Positions 12,701 through 23,811 of a DNA stretch of 64,000 bases are shown piece after piece; within the stretch, counting starts at the first letter, position 1, and every line of letters starts with the position of its first letter. The notes under the pieces were generated by a model. It saw only the letters and a program-made list of their open reading frames with translations, was not told the origin of the DNA and did not search any database. Source of the stretch: Phoronis australis (Eukaryota > Phoronida > Phoronidae). The translations under genes and the position numbers were made by a program. The stretch spans positions 210,510 through 274,509 of the forward strand of contig NMRA01000339.1 of the NCBI GenBank assembly GCA_002633005.1. Direction: 5' to 3'.

Positions 12701-12899
12701 TGAAGGAATCGGAGGATGGTAAGCTCTGTTCATATACTGCTTGAGTACTCTTGGAAGTAGAGGCATAGATTACTGTCTCAGCCTCACGTCGGAGATCACC
12801 ATCAGAAAATAGCCCGGCATGTGTGGTGGGAACTTGTCAGCAAGGGGATGTAATCGTCGAAATCGTGCATCCTGTTTACGATAAACGGCATCAACAGGA

Positions 12900-13400
12900 C
12901 CGTTATCAACATCCCTGACATACTTGGCTCGAACTTAAATGCCCTCATGAAAGACGTTACTTTCTTAGAATTTGAAGATTGACAATTGGTTATTTGAACA
13001 AGAGATGCATGGTCAATCCATAACAGTACTTTTTTATTGGCAAGGGAGCTACCTCAAATATGGAGAACCAGTACGATAGGGACCAACTCCAGAAATGGGA
13101 TATTAAACATAGCAGGAGTACAATGATTAGGCCCAGTGGCTTTGGAACACAGCACCACATCCCAAGGTCACGGTTCTTTTTGACAGAACACTTTATGGAA
13201 AATAGGTCTCACCGTTGAATGACTGGAGAAGGGTTAACTACATGAATACGTCTTCACTCATACCAGCTGTGACACGGATTCTGAGGAAAGGCTTACTCAC
13301 ATTGCAGGTAGAATCATAGAAGCGCCTTAGGAATGTACGCGCAACAGCAATAGCTCTGGAGAAAAATTGAAGCATACATGTTAGTGACCGCAATTCCCGC
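12900..13400 (-). pseudogene. RNase H region of the YR retrotransposon
   Basis: The RT-to-RNase H connection is readable as LTCMLQFFSRAIAVARTFL, then a block resembling IRVTAGMSEDVFM, and a later VTLGCGAVFQSHW-like stretch that corresponds to the first RNase H aspartate region of DIRS elements. Stops and shifts separate the blocks. The assignment rests on order and local similarity. Confidence 0.6.
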
Positions 13401-13479
13401 AGTGTTTCCTCAGGATTGAGAGGAGATTGATTGGCCTCACGTTCACCTTTCTATGGAGACGGAATTTTAACCAACGTGT

Positions 13480-14295
13480 CAATGTAAAACACCAAAAAGG
13501 TAAGGTATGTTGTTGGGCCTCCAGTTTTGTCGTGTGCCAAAGGTACACCCAGTAGTTGGCACACCACATAAAAGTGCATTCATCAACACTGAATAACAGT
13601 CCGTGCTCATTGTGCCAGCAAATATAAAATCATCCAAATGGTGGTCAAGAGGGGCTATACCTGACTGGTGCTTGACTACTCAGCGTAGAGCAGTAGAAAC
13701 CTTCTCAAAAAGAGAACAAGCTACGGAGCAACCAAAGGCTAAACACTTATCCACATAGAACTTGTCCTGAAATTGATAGCCCAATTGGTCGAAATCCGGT
13801 GACTGGGTGAATGGGTAACAATCGAAATGCTGACGTGATATCCATCTTTCCTAATTAAGTATCTGGGTCCAACAAACTAATCATTTGTATGACTTGGTCA
13901 AAGTGTACTGAACACTACAGTGAGCCTGGTTAGTGCCATCATTTACACTTGTGCCCTCAGCAAAATATAAGTGAGATATCGTCCTGAAATCACCATCGGG
14001 TTTGCACAAGCCCCAAAGGTTATGTCTGGAGAGTGGATATGAAGGGATTAAGGAAGGGGACCGTGCTACGACCCAAGGTAATTTCCATGGACAAACATAG
14101 CCACAGAACGTGTGGGTATTGATCAGATAAACGCAAGTTACTTGAGCGAAACCGGAGACGAGTGCCCGAAAATTGGATGCGAAAACCCTTGGTAAAACAT
14201 TGAACTACAAGATATCGAGTTACAGGATCAGGGAATTCCTGGAGCATGGCGTTCAAAATAGTGGGGCAACAGGGGTGGAAGCTAGAAATCAAATG
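13480..14295 (-). pseudogene. DIRS/Ngaro-type reverse transcriptase, broken
   Basis: The N-terminal segment (TKGFRIQFSGTRLRFRSSN) matches the conserved leader of YR-retrotransposon RTs. Motif A reads DITSAFRLLPIHP, with its aspartate codon at 13840-13842. Further on, GCSVACSLFEKVSTALR and motif C HLDDFIFAG (aspartates at 13629-13634) are readable in shifted frames. Downstream, HDKTGGPTT...LTFL fits the end of the RT palm. Several frameshifts and in-frame stops mean no functional product. The catalytic aspartates survive although the frame does not. Confidence 0.8.
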
Positions 14296-14487
14296 GTGGT
14301 GGAATTGTTCGTGAAACTGAGACTACTACCTAGAACAAAAATTTAAGACGTGGAGGAATTTTCAAAAGCACTGAGTTCTGTTAGGCTTTGAGGGCTGGTT
14401 AGCAGGCTGTCCATTGTTTGGAAGATATGGAGGTCGAAATCTAGGCCACTGGTTGAACCGGTTATGGGAGACTCGAGCTTTGGTAAC

Positions 14488-14832
14488 GGGATTTTCGGTA
14501 AATAAGCCCACCCGATAAAACGCTTATTCGGAAAGTTAGGGCGTTTATTCGGTGTTACAACTTCTGGTATCAAGTGCCCAGAAAGTGGGGCGTTAATATT
14601 CCGAAACTTTCCTCTTAAAATCCCACAAAACGTCAACTTATTGTCACAAATTCAATTTTGTGGTGCCTTTTTCATGTACATATACGAAAAAAGTGTTGGC
14701 AAGCTATGCATTTATTAACATAAAATTTAAAAACACTTTTAAGTAAAAAATTTCAAAGTCAGAAAAACTATATGACTTTCCGTTTACACGCCCGCCGAAT
14801 AAACCCCCATGGGCTTATGTACGGAAAATCCC
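14488..14832. mobile_element. 345-bp MITE inside the YR retrotransposon
   Basis: The left end GGGATTTTCGGTAAATAAG is answered at the right end by CTTATGTACGGAAAATCCC, giving terminal inverted repeats of about 24 bp with few mismatches. Flanks read GGTAAC and GGTACA, possibly a decayed duplication. The interior is A+T-rich and non-coding. It separates the zinc-finger and RT parts of the retrotransposon. Confidence 0.8.
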
Positions 14833-14837
14833 GGTAC

Positions 14838-14945
14838 AAGCAATAACATGGTTTGGGGCATCGCAGGAAAGGCAGAGGTGTCTATACCTTGCAGGGGTGC
14901 TTGGAACAATTATTGCGATAGTTGAAATTATAGTACTTGAGATAT
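14838..14945 (-). pseudogene. YR retrotransposon gag-like zinc finger, frameshifted
   Basis: Reading leftwards, a first half with spaced Cys-His-Cys (NNCSKHPCK) is followed, after a one-base shift, by RHLCLSCDAPNHVIAC. Together they form the C-H-C-H-C-C-H-C finger usually found just upstream of the RT in DIRS/Ngaro polyproteins. The shift falls between CK and YRH. The 345-bp MITE at 14488-14832 then separates the finger from the RT. Confidence 0.65.
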
Positions 14946-15000
14946 TGAGTTGGATCCGGGGTTGAAGCGGAATTACCTCCCACGTAAAGGATCCACAGCT

Positions 15001-15479
15001 CTGTGTTCATTTTAATTGACGCAGATTAAAATAGATGACTAGGGGGACAAAGGGTCACTCCCCTTTCGATACCGATACTGTTCGTCATATATGACCCGAC
15101 CATCTTTACTGCGGCTTAAACCCAGGGGGACGTCCCGCTATGTTTAAACAAATAATCCCACCAATCACAAGTGGCTTCCGTGGAAACCGACATACAGGAT
15201 GTATGTGACCTTTGACTTTTTAAACCATTTTAACCAAGTATTAACCAATGACAGAGGTGCTTACTTAATGATCTAAAATGACCTACCTGTACTTAGTTAC
15301 CTCATCATAATAAGGAAATTTAAAGAAAATTATCTCAGTTTGAAACCCCAATAACTTTGTTAATTAGCAAGTTTGAGCTTGGCTCCCACCAAACAGTGGT
15401 CTTTGGTAGTTTTCAGCAATTGTGATTTGTGCTCTGTAAAATGACTTTGCCATAAAAACAATTTTATTTAGAAAACTTA
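15001..15479. other. Intergenic sequence, nothing recognised
   Basis: Nothing recognisable lies between the YR retrotransposon and the integrase fragment. Confidence 0.35.
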
Positions 15480-15840
15480 TCACGTTTTGGCCTTGCAATA
15501 GTTTGGTCGACCTTTGCTAGTGAGAAATGCGTGTAGATGTATTCGTCAAATATCCCCATGAGATATTTCCTGACAAGGTTGGTTCTCCGGTATCTACACC
15601 AACGACCGCCGTCCCCGGTAAACAGGGAATTTTAGACATACGCTACGGTTCAGCTTGATAACGGTTGAAATTTGCCTGGCAAAGTAAGCAATGTCTCACA
15701 GTGTCGTCGATGTCCGCTGGGGGCCATATGTTACTGCGAAACGGTGATTTTGCTTTGTTGACACCTTCATTGTCCTCGTGAGCAAGTTTGCTTCCGGTGT
15801 TGGATACTGGTTGGAGAAAATAATCATGGGGCCACACAGA
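15480..15840 (-). pseudogene. Ty3/gypsy-type integrase fragment
   Basis: On the minus strand a 64-residue frame (15837-15643) contains LAHEDNEGVNKAKSPF...IWPPADIDD...HCLLCQAN. This is the zinc-binding domain and start of the core of Ty3/gypsy integrases (His-Cys-Cys spacing, CxxCQAN). After stops, the next stretch reads YLMGIFDEYIYTHF...VDQTIARPKRD, resembling the core region with the invariant DEY. No LTRs were found beside it, so it is an isolated relic. Confidence 0.6.
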
Positions 15841-16799
15841 ACAAAAAATAGTGGCTCATTAACGACAAGCTCATTTTTCACCGATTGTACATGCCGTAAA
15901 GAGTCTATGCCAATGTCTCGCGTCAGTGTTTAACGATACATGCCATCTACTGGAACAGATTAACCTTATAGCCAGTCGCATCTGCTACTCTGTTTCACAT
16001 TGCCACCTAGGGAGAAGTCTAAGCACTGTGAAAGAATTTTAGTGCAACGTCTAAGAGCCAACGCTTTTTGATAAAAGCATACAGTGTGTAACGAGTAAAA
16101 CAAGGTGATGTACACAGTCTCAGTCCACAGTAATTTCTGCTATCATGGGTTCAAAGGCTATTTGGCAAACCTGTGTTCAGACATAATCAAAAGTTGATTT
16201 ATGGTATTGCAGTGACATCCACAACATTAAAAAGAGAAACATAACATGGAAATAAAAATGCAAATTTAAAGTGTTGCTGGCCAGATGTGATGGCAAGCAA
16301 TTTTTCTCGTGTTCCAAGTAGACTAAGTGCATTATTTCAAACAAATAACGTTTTTTGACCTACAGTATAGATAAGAGATTTTTATGACTGTCACAAAACA
16401 GATATACTCGCTATACAACCATCTCACTGCTTTTTGCAAAATTATAAAACAACATAGAAGTTAAAGGAACACAACAGGAATTATCGAAACAGGTAAGTGA
16501 TACGGAACTCTCTCTTGATCTTACTTCACACTTGAAGGCAACTTATTCAATCTTCTGCTACACCTCGGTGTCGTCTATCCATCTTGAGGCAAACAGTGGT
16601 AAACTTTAAACCCAGCCATCCCTTATCACGAAAATCCAGGAAGGGGTTATAACTTTTCGGTGTCGTATTTTACCTGTGGACGAATGATAATCTTCCTCAA
16701 ATGATATACTAAAAGATATTTTGCTGTTCATACTCATACTTAGGCATTTTCAGAATCAATTTCAAGAGTCACTTACACTCAAGAAGCGCCAGAGAAGAT
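15841..16799. other. Intergenic sequence, nothing recognised
   Basis: No gene, RNA or repeat family was recognised. Confidence 0.35.
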
Positions 16800-16993
16800 G
16801 GACCAAAACAAAAGTCCAATGCATTCATGTATATAGCTACTTTCAAATTTGTTTATCAAAACTTGAGAATGGATGTTTTGTCACACCTTCAAAGCAAAAT
16901 GTTCTGTCTTGGTGTGTACGCAACACATGGAAAAATGTTGAATTTTCCTTGATCAAGAAAAGTTATTGTAGCTTGAGCTTAGAGAGAAACTAA
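16800..16993 (+). pseudogene. Possible pogo/Tigger-type transposase C-terminal relic
   Basis: The open frame here ends TPSKQNVLSWCVRNTWKN then VEFSLIKKSY and a stop. This resembles the end of pogo-like DDE transposases, where a W-x-x-x-x-W block precedes an I-x-x-S-F motif. No inverted repeats or catalytic residues were found. The similarity is short and could be chance. Confidence 0.35.
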
Positions 16994-19453
16994 ATGTCGT
17001 TTCAACATTCATTTGGAAATCCACCAAAGCGTGGAAAGTGAACCGCACATTCCTAATATCCAGCAATTCAACATGCACGTGAACAAAGTGCTTTATTTAA
17101 AAAAAATCATTTTTTGTAGATTGATTTTGGTATATTCTGTTGCAAAACATCTGCGTTCAGGGATAAACGCTAGGATAGGCGTATTTGATTTGCACCATTG
17201 ATATACACTTGACACACGCTGTCAACAACTATATATTAATTAGAGAGGACTTGTGGACGGAGACAAGTTTTGGAATTACTCTAGAAAATTACGAATCATT
17301 CCCATGTATAGCATCATCAAGGCAACCCTAAAAAGCTTAGACTCGCTTAGAATGCAATAGTACCGGAAACTGAAACTGAGATTACGGTGCACTATTATAC
17401 TACATGTACATGTACTGCTTGCAGCACAGAATACAATTAAAAAAAAAATTACAAAATACTGCTTTGAGAAAGTTCATTACAATCGATACTTTCACCCGAA
17501 GAGTTGCCACAAAGATAATTATTGACAATGCATTACTTATGATGACGACTTGTTATTGCGACACTCCATGAAATGGTCACGCTATCAGACACAGGGTATT
17601 AGTTAACGAAGTACATTTCAAGTCTTACTACCCGCACGTTTTAGGAATTGAAGTTCTTTAATTATACCAGTTACCATAAGCAACAATTCAATATTGATGA
17701 AATGCTAGTTTGACTATGAAATCACTGGAATGCACCATAATTCAGGTTCTTACGCTTTTCTTCTATACATTTCTTGGGACAGGGACCGCACACGACTTGG
17801 GAAAGAATGACCTGGTTTTCATGCTGCCCCTAGGATACACTTTAGACATGAGCACATACCAATAGCCACAGAAACCTTGCTGGAAAGCACAGATTTCAAC
17901 ATGAAACAATAAAACAGTGGCCAGCAGAGACTTAAAAGGTGCGTTTTTGCAAATTAAGGTAATTCGATATTCACTCGGTGAATAATTAATAGGTTAAGAA
18001 CAGAATGCAGCTCATCGATCAGCGTCGGCTTGTGGTCCTACGTGACTATCTGAATGTACGCGATGTCTTAATAAAGGAACTTAGTGAATTTCTAGTCACC
18101 CCTGTCAGTGGTTGAAATGTGCATGTGATGACTAAGCATGGAAATTTAATATGATTAGCAAGCCGCTCATAGGTGATCCATTATTGAGTTCCCCACATTT
18201 GATTGCACTCTTCAACGTAGACTGGTCTCAGGTTTCGACCTGGTCGGTTTTGTGTGACGTTATGAACAGTGATTAAAGCTATAACTGGTCAGTGATGAAT
18301 GAGATTTTCCCAATCTTGACTGGATTGATTACTGTACGTTACGTCAGTATTTGATCGCAACCTTGGAAAGAACGTGAAAATTTTCAGCGGTACGATCCAG
18401 GTTAAAAGCATCACTTAAACATACGGTATAGGCGAATTTACTTGCCAATTGAAGTGACTGCTAAGAACTCAGACGTACGTTGATGACATTCTGACAAAGC
18501 TAATCGAAATAGCCGTGCCATATTGAAATTTTCTAACCCGCCAGATGGCAATCAGGTGGACAGGCGTTCAGCGCCATCTGCAAATCTCACGTGATGCGGA
18601 TGGTAGGTTTCAACATATTGGGATTAACAACGATTTAAAGCCAGCCTTGAACGGTAACATCTGCAAATTGGGTTACTATAGTATGTTAAGAGAATCGCTC
18701 TGAGTCACTAGTGCCATAAATTGCCAAATGTAACGAACTGTTAGGCGTATTGGCTTGCTTTAGTGTACGTCACCGCTAGAATATCACCTTTTAATTCAAA
18801 CAGTTGCGAATAACACCCGCACGCAATGATGTTCCATTCAGACCTCTATTCAATACAACTGTTATCTGCCTTTTGGTGTTTGTGCTGGTACCTCGCGGTG
18901 ACGCAACAGGGCACGAAAAGGTAGCTTCACTTATCATTTGACGGCTTACACTAGCGCGATTGAACTCGCGTTTTCTTATTTTACTAAGAATTTGCTAGGA
19001 CTATCTGGTTAGCCCAATACATCTGAAATAACAAAATTCCGTGGAAGCTAGGCATTAACGTCACTGCTTACCTTCGTTCGAATATTTGAAACCAAATGGG
19101 ATTTTCACATATTTTATTAAGCAAAAATTCTTCTTTCAGATGATGCAAGCCCCAAAAAATATGTATAGTAATTATGTGCTATTTACTAATTTCTTTGGTG
19201 CTGGAGTTTATTTACAAGGGGTTCCGATCACGTTACCTCGTGGGCGGAGATTGTGTAAATACTGTTGCACTGAAAACGAGCGCGAACGGGATCTCGACTA
19301 CTTCTGTGACTTGGACAGTCGGAAAACGTTGATTACCCTCCATTTCGTCAAAGTGAGAAAGAGAATATTATCACTAGATTACTTGCTTAATTGATTGTTA
19401 TTTTTTGGAAACAAAACGCATTCAGCATCCAACTACACAAAAGGAGTTGACAC
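16994..19453. other. Intergenic sequence, no gene recognised
   Basis: About 2.5 kb without recognisable coding sequence. A TACATGTACATGTAC tract lies near 17400. A small inverted pair, CGCCAGATGGC and GCGCCATCTG, lies at 18539-18590. The frame at 19086-19394 resembles nothing I know. Confidence 0.4.
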
Positions 19454-19610
19454 CAGGGGCGGATCCAGGATTTTGAGTTGGAGGGACATGGTATCGTATT
19501 AGCCAGGATTTTGCATGTCAGACATTTGCACTCCCGAACTGCCAAATGGAATCTGGGAGAATTTTGAGGGAGAGGCATGCCCCCTTGGTCCCTCTCTAAA
19601 TCCGCCACTG
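19454..19610 (+). mobile_element. MITE, CAG-GGCGGAT family, copy C
   Basis: This 157-bp element begins CAGGGGCGGATCCAGG and ends AATCCGCCACTG. It is flanked by GACAC and GACAA, a 4/5 target duplication. It is very similar to copy B. Confidence 0.85.
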
Positions 19611-19756
19611 GACAATGGGTCCCTGGATAGCCTTGCCCAATTCAGTATACTAACTTTCTGGTGAATTTATAACCTCGTACGCAATCGGCAACTTGGTGGC
19701 ATGGAAACAGAAACTTTGAACAACAACGTTAGGCAAAAAGTAGGGTTCATGACATA

Positions 19757-19839
19757 ACACCGTGTATTTTGAAGGAGAACACGTGACTTTAACTGGATTT
19801 TAGCTAAGTCCTGGCGTTGGTCCTAGCGTTACTGAACGC
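19757..19839 (-). mobile_element. Partial MITE, CGTTCAGGAACGCTAGGACC family
   Basis: From CCGTGTATTTTGAAGGAGAACACGTG to the terminal GGTCCTAGCGTTACTGAACG the sequence matches, in reverse, the left half of the element at 42901-43045. Only one terminal arm is present here, so this copy is truncated. Confidence 0.65.
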
Positions 19840-20159
19840 ACACATGATTTTAACGAAGAGCGCGGATGAGTGCACTGCGGCACAGCGTTCTGGCATAAAT
19901 GTACACGTGAAGAAGTGGGTCCCAGAATGCGTGAAATCGTGTGAATCTAAAAAAGGGCTACACGCTTTTTACAGACTGATTCGATGATGAGAAGATGAGG
20001 GCAAAGCCCCCGAACAACTTCGCAAGATCTGATGATCTCGACTTCTGCCGTCGCTGTACTTGATGTGGACATGGCTAGGTCAGCATAAAACCGACTGGAT
20101 GGCGACAGCATTCGTGGCGACGATGGCTGAAAGGCAACAGCGTAGATTGTTTGACTTTC

Positions 20160-20300
20160 ATGATGCTGGCTAAAAGGCAACGCCAAACATGCTTATCTTT
20201 GGTTGTGTTTATATTGCTCCGTCGGGACTGTGAAGCTGGGTAAATGTCAACAGAAGTCATGCTTGTACTTGGTTGTCTTTATACTGCCCCGTCTGGACAG
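20160..20300. repeat. Two-copy tandem repeat at the LINE 3' end
   Basis: Two diverged units of about 70 bp follow each other. Each runs GGCTAAAAGGCAACG / GGGTAAATGTCAACA, then CATGCTT, then TTGGTTGTSTTTAT and TGCYCCGTC. They may be 3'-UTR repeats of the LINE. Confidence 0.6.
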
Positions 20301-20307
20301 GTAATTG

Positions 20308-21480
20308 TTACCAGTTCAGCGGGGCAAGGACCCTTAGGTGCTCGTGATACATGATTGTGTCTGAAATTCGGTTCAATATTCCTTCGCGGAGTGATGGTAG
20401 TCTGTCAGAGACAGTCTGCATTCCGGCGAGCTCATGTAGTGTGTCTGTTCCGGAATATGTCTGTGGGCTGACAACAATTCTCAGCGGCCAGTTCGGAATT
20501 CTCTGGAATTTTTTATTGTTGTATGAACACAGGTTGCTATGTCGATAGTATCGTATTCGCCGGAACAGGGGTCTGTTAAACATCTTGTAGATTAACAGAA
20601 CTAGGCAGTCACTGTTAGCATCAACCCTATGCCGTTCAATCGATACAAAAGCTTGACTCTTGGGGATACCAGTTTTAGTTCCAAAGATCGTGAAATCAGA
20701 TTGTCCCTGTCTCACCGAGATGCACCTGTCTCTCAAGAAAGGTGTAAAAGTCTAGCCATTTTGTCAGTGTAGACATGTATTTGAGAGTTTGTACCTCATA
20801 CCGTCATGCTATACAGACTCCACATTATCATTATGGTACCTGTGCACCACTTCTTGTATAATGTAGCTTTACCTTCTAAAATCAGTGTATGGATGTGTTC
20901 GGCTCCTTCACGTTTGTTTTTTTCTGTAGACTCTCTCTTAGCAGTTAAAGAAGCTTTCAGAATCTAGTTCTGCAATGATTCTGTTCGTGGTACACTCGAA
21001 CGTTTGGGCTATGCATGATAGCTGACTGATTTGGCGGTAATTGGGCGGGTTAGAGTGGTCTTTGTCTGGTTTGCGTAACGTGGCACCAAGTGCAAATTTC
21101 CACTGCTTGGGGAAAGTGGCCGATAACAAGACATCTTTAGAAGATCTCGGCTAATCTTTCGTGGAGAGAACGTCGTAGGAGATAGAACCGCTTTCTGAGT
21201 AGTTGTTTTCCTTGCCCTTAGAAAGTGTTCGTATGATCTCAATTGGCGTTATTTCAGCAAGCATATTAGTGGTTATCTCCTCGTTCTCCGCGTGATTGTG
21301 TTAAGGGTATTAAACAGGTTTGCTTATCGGGCACAATGTTGTCTACGAGGCGTTTTGTCACTTTGCAGAAGGTTATTAGGCTTTTGTGCATTGTATGAGC
21401 TCTCTCTAGAGTTCTGGCAAATACAGTGGCCTTGTCTGGGTCGGAGGAGGTAGTTTTGTTGTCATATATCAGTGATTTAG
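20308..21480 (-). pseudogene. LINE ORF2 reverse transcriptase remnant with deleted catalytic centre
   Basis: Readable in order on the minus strand: a pre-RT linker (DKATVFARTLERAHTM), then EIIRTLSKGKENNYSE, then FPKQWKFALGATLRKPDKD with NPPNYRQISQLSCIAQ, the standard RT fingers block. Next come RDRCISVRQGQSDFTI and TKTGIPKSQ, the block normally reading GIPQGS. The text then jumps to the C-terminal region (NWPLRIVVS...LHELAGM). The palm with the Y-x-D-D motif, normally over 100 residues, is absent, so this copy cannot encode an active enzyme. Confidence 0.75.
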
Positions 21481-21709
21481 CATTCGGGTAGTTGCGAGTG
21501 CCCGTACCTGTAACCCCTTTAAAGGTCGTTCAAAAATTTTGTCCCTTTCCTCATTCAGAGATTCACAAAACTTCATGTACGATTGCCCTTTTCCTCTTTG
21601 ACGGCGTTCTCAACGCATCTTTTCAATACATTGAAAATATGGTGGTAGATTGGGTTGCCAGGGTAGACCTTAAAATTACATCTTGTTTTGCGTTTCAGTG
21701 GGATCAGTA

Positions 21710-23090
21710 TCAATGTGTTTTCTGAGCACCGCCATGAATTTTCGCAATGGTGCATTTTTTTCCAATGCGTTTTCTGACTTCTTTTTTCTTCTTTGCTAAA
21801 GTCCAACCCTGTAGTTTAATGACCATAATTCCCACCGCCAGCTCGGTGAGTTTCATTGCAAGGCGTAGGACCTCAAGGTCGTTTGAAGGACCCTTTGCTA
21901 ACTGAGCATATGGTAGCTGCTTTGCTGCAGATTTGTAGGCTGCATACATGGGCGGCGAAGCACTGAAAAAAGTGGAGGTTATAGCCCCCTATCCTCCCTG
22001 TGGTGCACCGCCCATAGGCCATAGCACAGTGAAAAAAGAGAGTCTATAGCCCCCCCCCCACCCCCCTAGGGTGCGCCGCCCATGGCATAGTGGCTACATG
22101 GTATGTGGTTGTCTTGTTTGGGGCCACCGCAGCTATCACAGGTGGGTTCCTTTTCAAGATTGTTACAGTCGGTAAATTTTTGGTTACTGCCCCAGTAGTT
22201 ACTATGTACATTTTTCTACCTTGGACTTGCAATGCAAGCTGTAATGACCTCACTCTCGCCTTTTGAAGCATTGTAATACTGTTTCCGTCTTGTATCTCTC
22301 CAATTTTATCTTCATGAGGCCAATGATTGCACGGTCTTTGAGTATTGTATCGTACGTCTCAATTTCAGGGCAGGTGATTTTCACCTTTTTGGTTGGCCGG
22401 TCCATCTTCCCCGATATCAGCCGTTTGGCTGAAAAGCCTTTTGCCAAGCGTTTGTGAAAAATCTGCGTCTGTCGTCGCAGATGATGCGCTCAGCAGGTCT
22501 AGTGTGAGGGCGCACGAGTCACTGGTTCGGTCCACGGGGTGACGGAACGTACATCCCTCGAAATCCTTGATTATGTCCTTTTGCCAGGAAAGACTTCCCG
22601 AATTCCTGGTCATCACTGGAGACCAGGAGATATCCGCGCGCGCTTAGTAAAGGCCACCTTCTTGACCTTGTATTCGTTTTGTGACTTTTTGCATTGTGAG
22701 AACGTCCTCGTGCAAGTGCGGATGTTATTACAATCCGGACTTTAAAGGCGTCAACCGAGTAGCTGGTCTCTGTTTTACATATTCGGAGTGGCAAGAGTCC
22801 ACTCCTCTGAAAGTGCCTCGTCTTGGCCCTTTTGTGACTCCTCAATTTCTCTGAGTGTGGCTGCGAAGCGGTCATCCATCACCCTGTTGGGAGTTGGCTA
22901 GTTCCCGAGCCTGGGGATTGGGTTTGCTTTTCTTTGAAGCTGGTTGTGGGAGCGCAGCTGCTGTTTTTTGCCCGCATGCGAGGGTTTTGCCTTTATTCTG
23001 CCGCGCCGGCCCGAGACAGAGGGTTTCTGCGGCCCCTTTACGGTTGTCACTGACTGCTTCGTGGCCGCGATGATCATAATAAGCCGCCAT
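21710..23090 (-). pseudogene. LINE ORF1 (gag-like), broken
   Basis: The first frame starts at 23090 (MAAYYDHRGHEAV) and is basic and Gln/Lys/Pro-rich before a stop near 22875. Shifted frames continue to a Cys-rich stretch (EPTCDSCGGPKQDNHIPC) like the zinc knuckle of Jockey-type gag proteins. The text then breaks at the two mini-hairpins and resumes as AAYKSAAKQLPYAQ, the usual sequel of such a knuckle. The tail is Lys-rich. ORF1 proteins of this kind bind the element RNA. Assignment is by layout and the knuckle. Confidence 0.55.
21948..22083. mobile_element. Two adjacent GC-rich mini-hairpin MITEs
   Basis: Two copies of about 68 bp lie side by side. The first (21948-22015) runs from ATGGGCGGCG through CACTGAAAAAAGTGG and CTATAG-like centres to TGCACCGCCCAT. 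The second (22016-22083) ends GTGCGCCGCCCAT. The tips are inverted repeats. Related copies lie at 57273-57341 and 63342-63416. They interrupt the LINE ORF1 between the zinc knuckle and the following Ala-Tyr-Lys block. Confidence 0.75.
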
Positions 23091-23811
23091 CTTGGAAATT
23101 TTAAAATGTCGACTCTAAATGTACTTAGAATAGAAAATCGTGAATTTTAACTTAATCGTGTATAATATTTCACAAGAAGTGCATGTGGAAATTCTCAATC
23201 GAAAGAAATTTGACAGCAGCCATATTGCATTACAAAATGGCCGCCAGAGTATCAGTATAAGTGTACATGTACTTAGTTTGGGTTTTGGCATGCCAAGGAG
23301 AAGTGACATTGTTGTCAAAGCCTGAAATTTAGAGTCAATACTATTATTACTTTTTGAAACGTTGCAAACCGGGATTTTAAAACGGAGACCATAATGAGTA
23401 AAGTTTAACCAAAGTATTGGTTTTGTTAAACTAAGGATTAAACTGATCATGTTCTGATAAAAGCGTAAAAAACTGGTACGCATGTCAATTTTGACGAGCT
23501 TGTAAAAAAGGGAATAGCTTCTCTTGGCTATCACCACAGTGACAGACTATCAACTTGGATATTACAAAGTTGACTCAGCAAGTTTGACATCGTATACTTC
23601 TGGATCAGCATGCACATTCGTAACTGCAAGCTTTAAATCTTACACCATGTGCCACAGAACGTTCACGAAAGTTCCCAGTGAGTCAGGAGTGGACTGACCC
23701 TGTTCATAGGCTAGTCTTATTATTTTGTTCTATTGTTCTGTTTGTGTTATTGATTGGCATGACCCCTGAGGTCAGCATAGTGATGATGTAATTTGTTTAC
23801 TGCAGAATATT
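23091..23811. other. Intergenic sequence, nothing recognised
   Basis: A 140-residue minus-strand frame (23115-23537) resembles no family. No other feature is seen. Confidence 0.35.

Larger units (their letters stand above)
10947..15000 (-). mobile_element. Decayed tyrosine-recombinase retrotransposon (DIRS/Ngaro type)
   Basis: On the minus strand the order is zinc finger, reverse transcriptase, RNase H, tyrosine recombinase, SGNH hydrolase. That is the layout of YR retrotransposons, which integrate with a tyrosine recombinase instead of a DDE integrase. An extra SGNH hydrolase after the recombinase is, from memory, a feature of some animal Ngaro-group elements. All domains are broken by stops and frameshifts, and two MITEs have inserted (14488-14832 and 11616-11770). 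I could not define the split or inverted terminal repeats, so the ends are approximate. Confidence 0.85.
20300..23090 (-). mobile_element. Jockey-like LINE, internally deleted
   Basis: Minus-strand remains of a two-frame non-LTR retrotransposon. ORF1-like sequence runs 23090 to 21710 and ORF2 sequence about 21480 to 20308. The endonuclease domain expected between them is missing, and the RT centre is missing too. A pair of mini-hairpin MITEs (21948-22083) has inserted into ORF1. A diverged repeat of about 70 bp sits beyond the 3' end. No poly(A) tail was seen. Confidence 0.75.
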
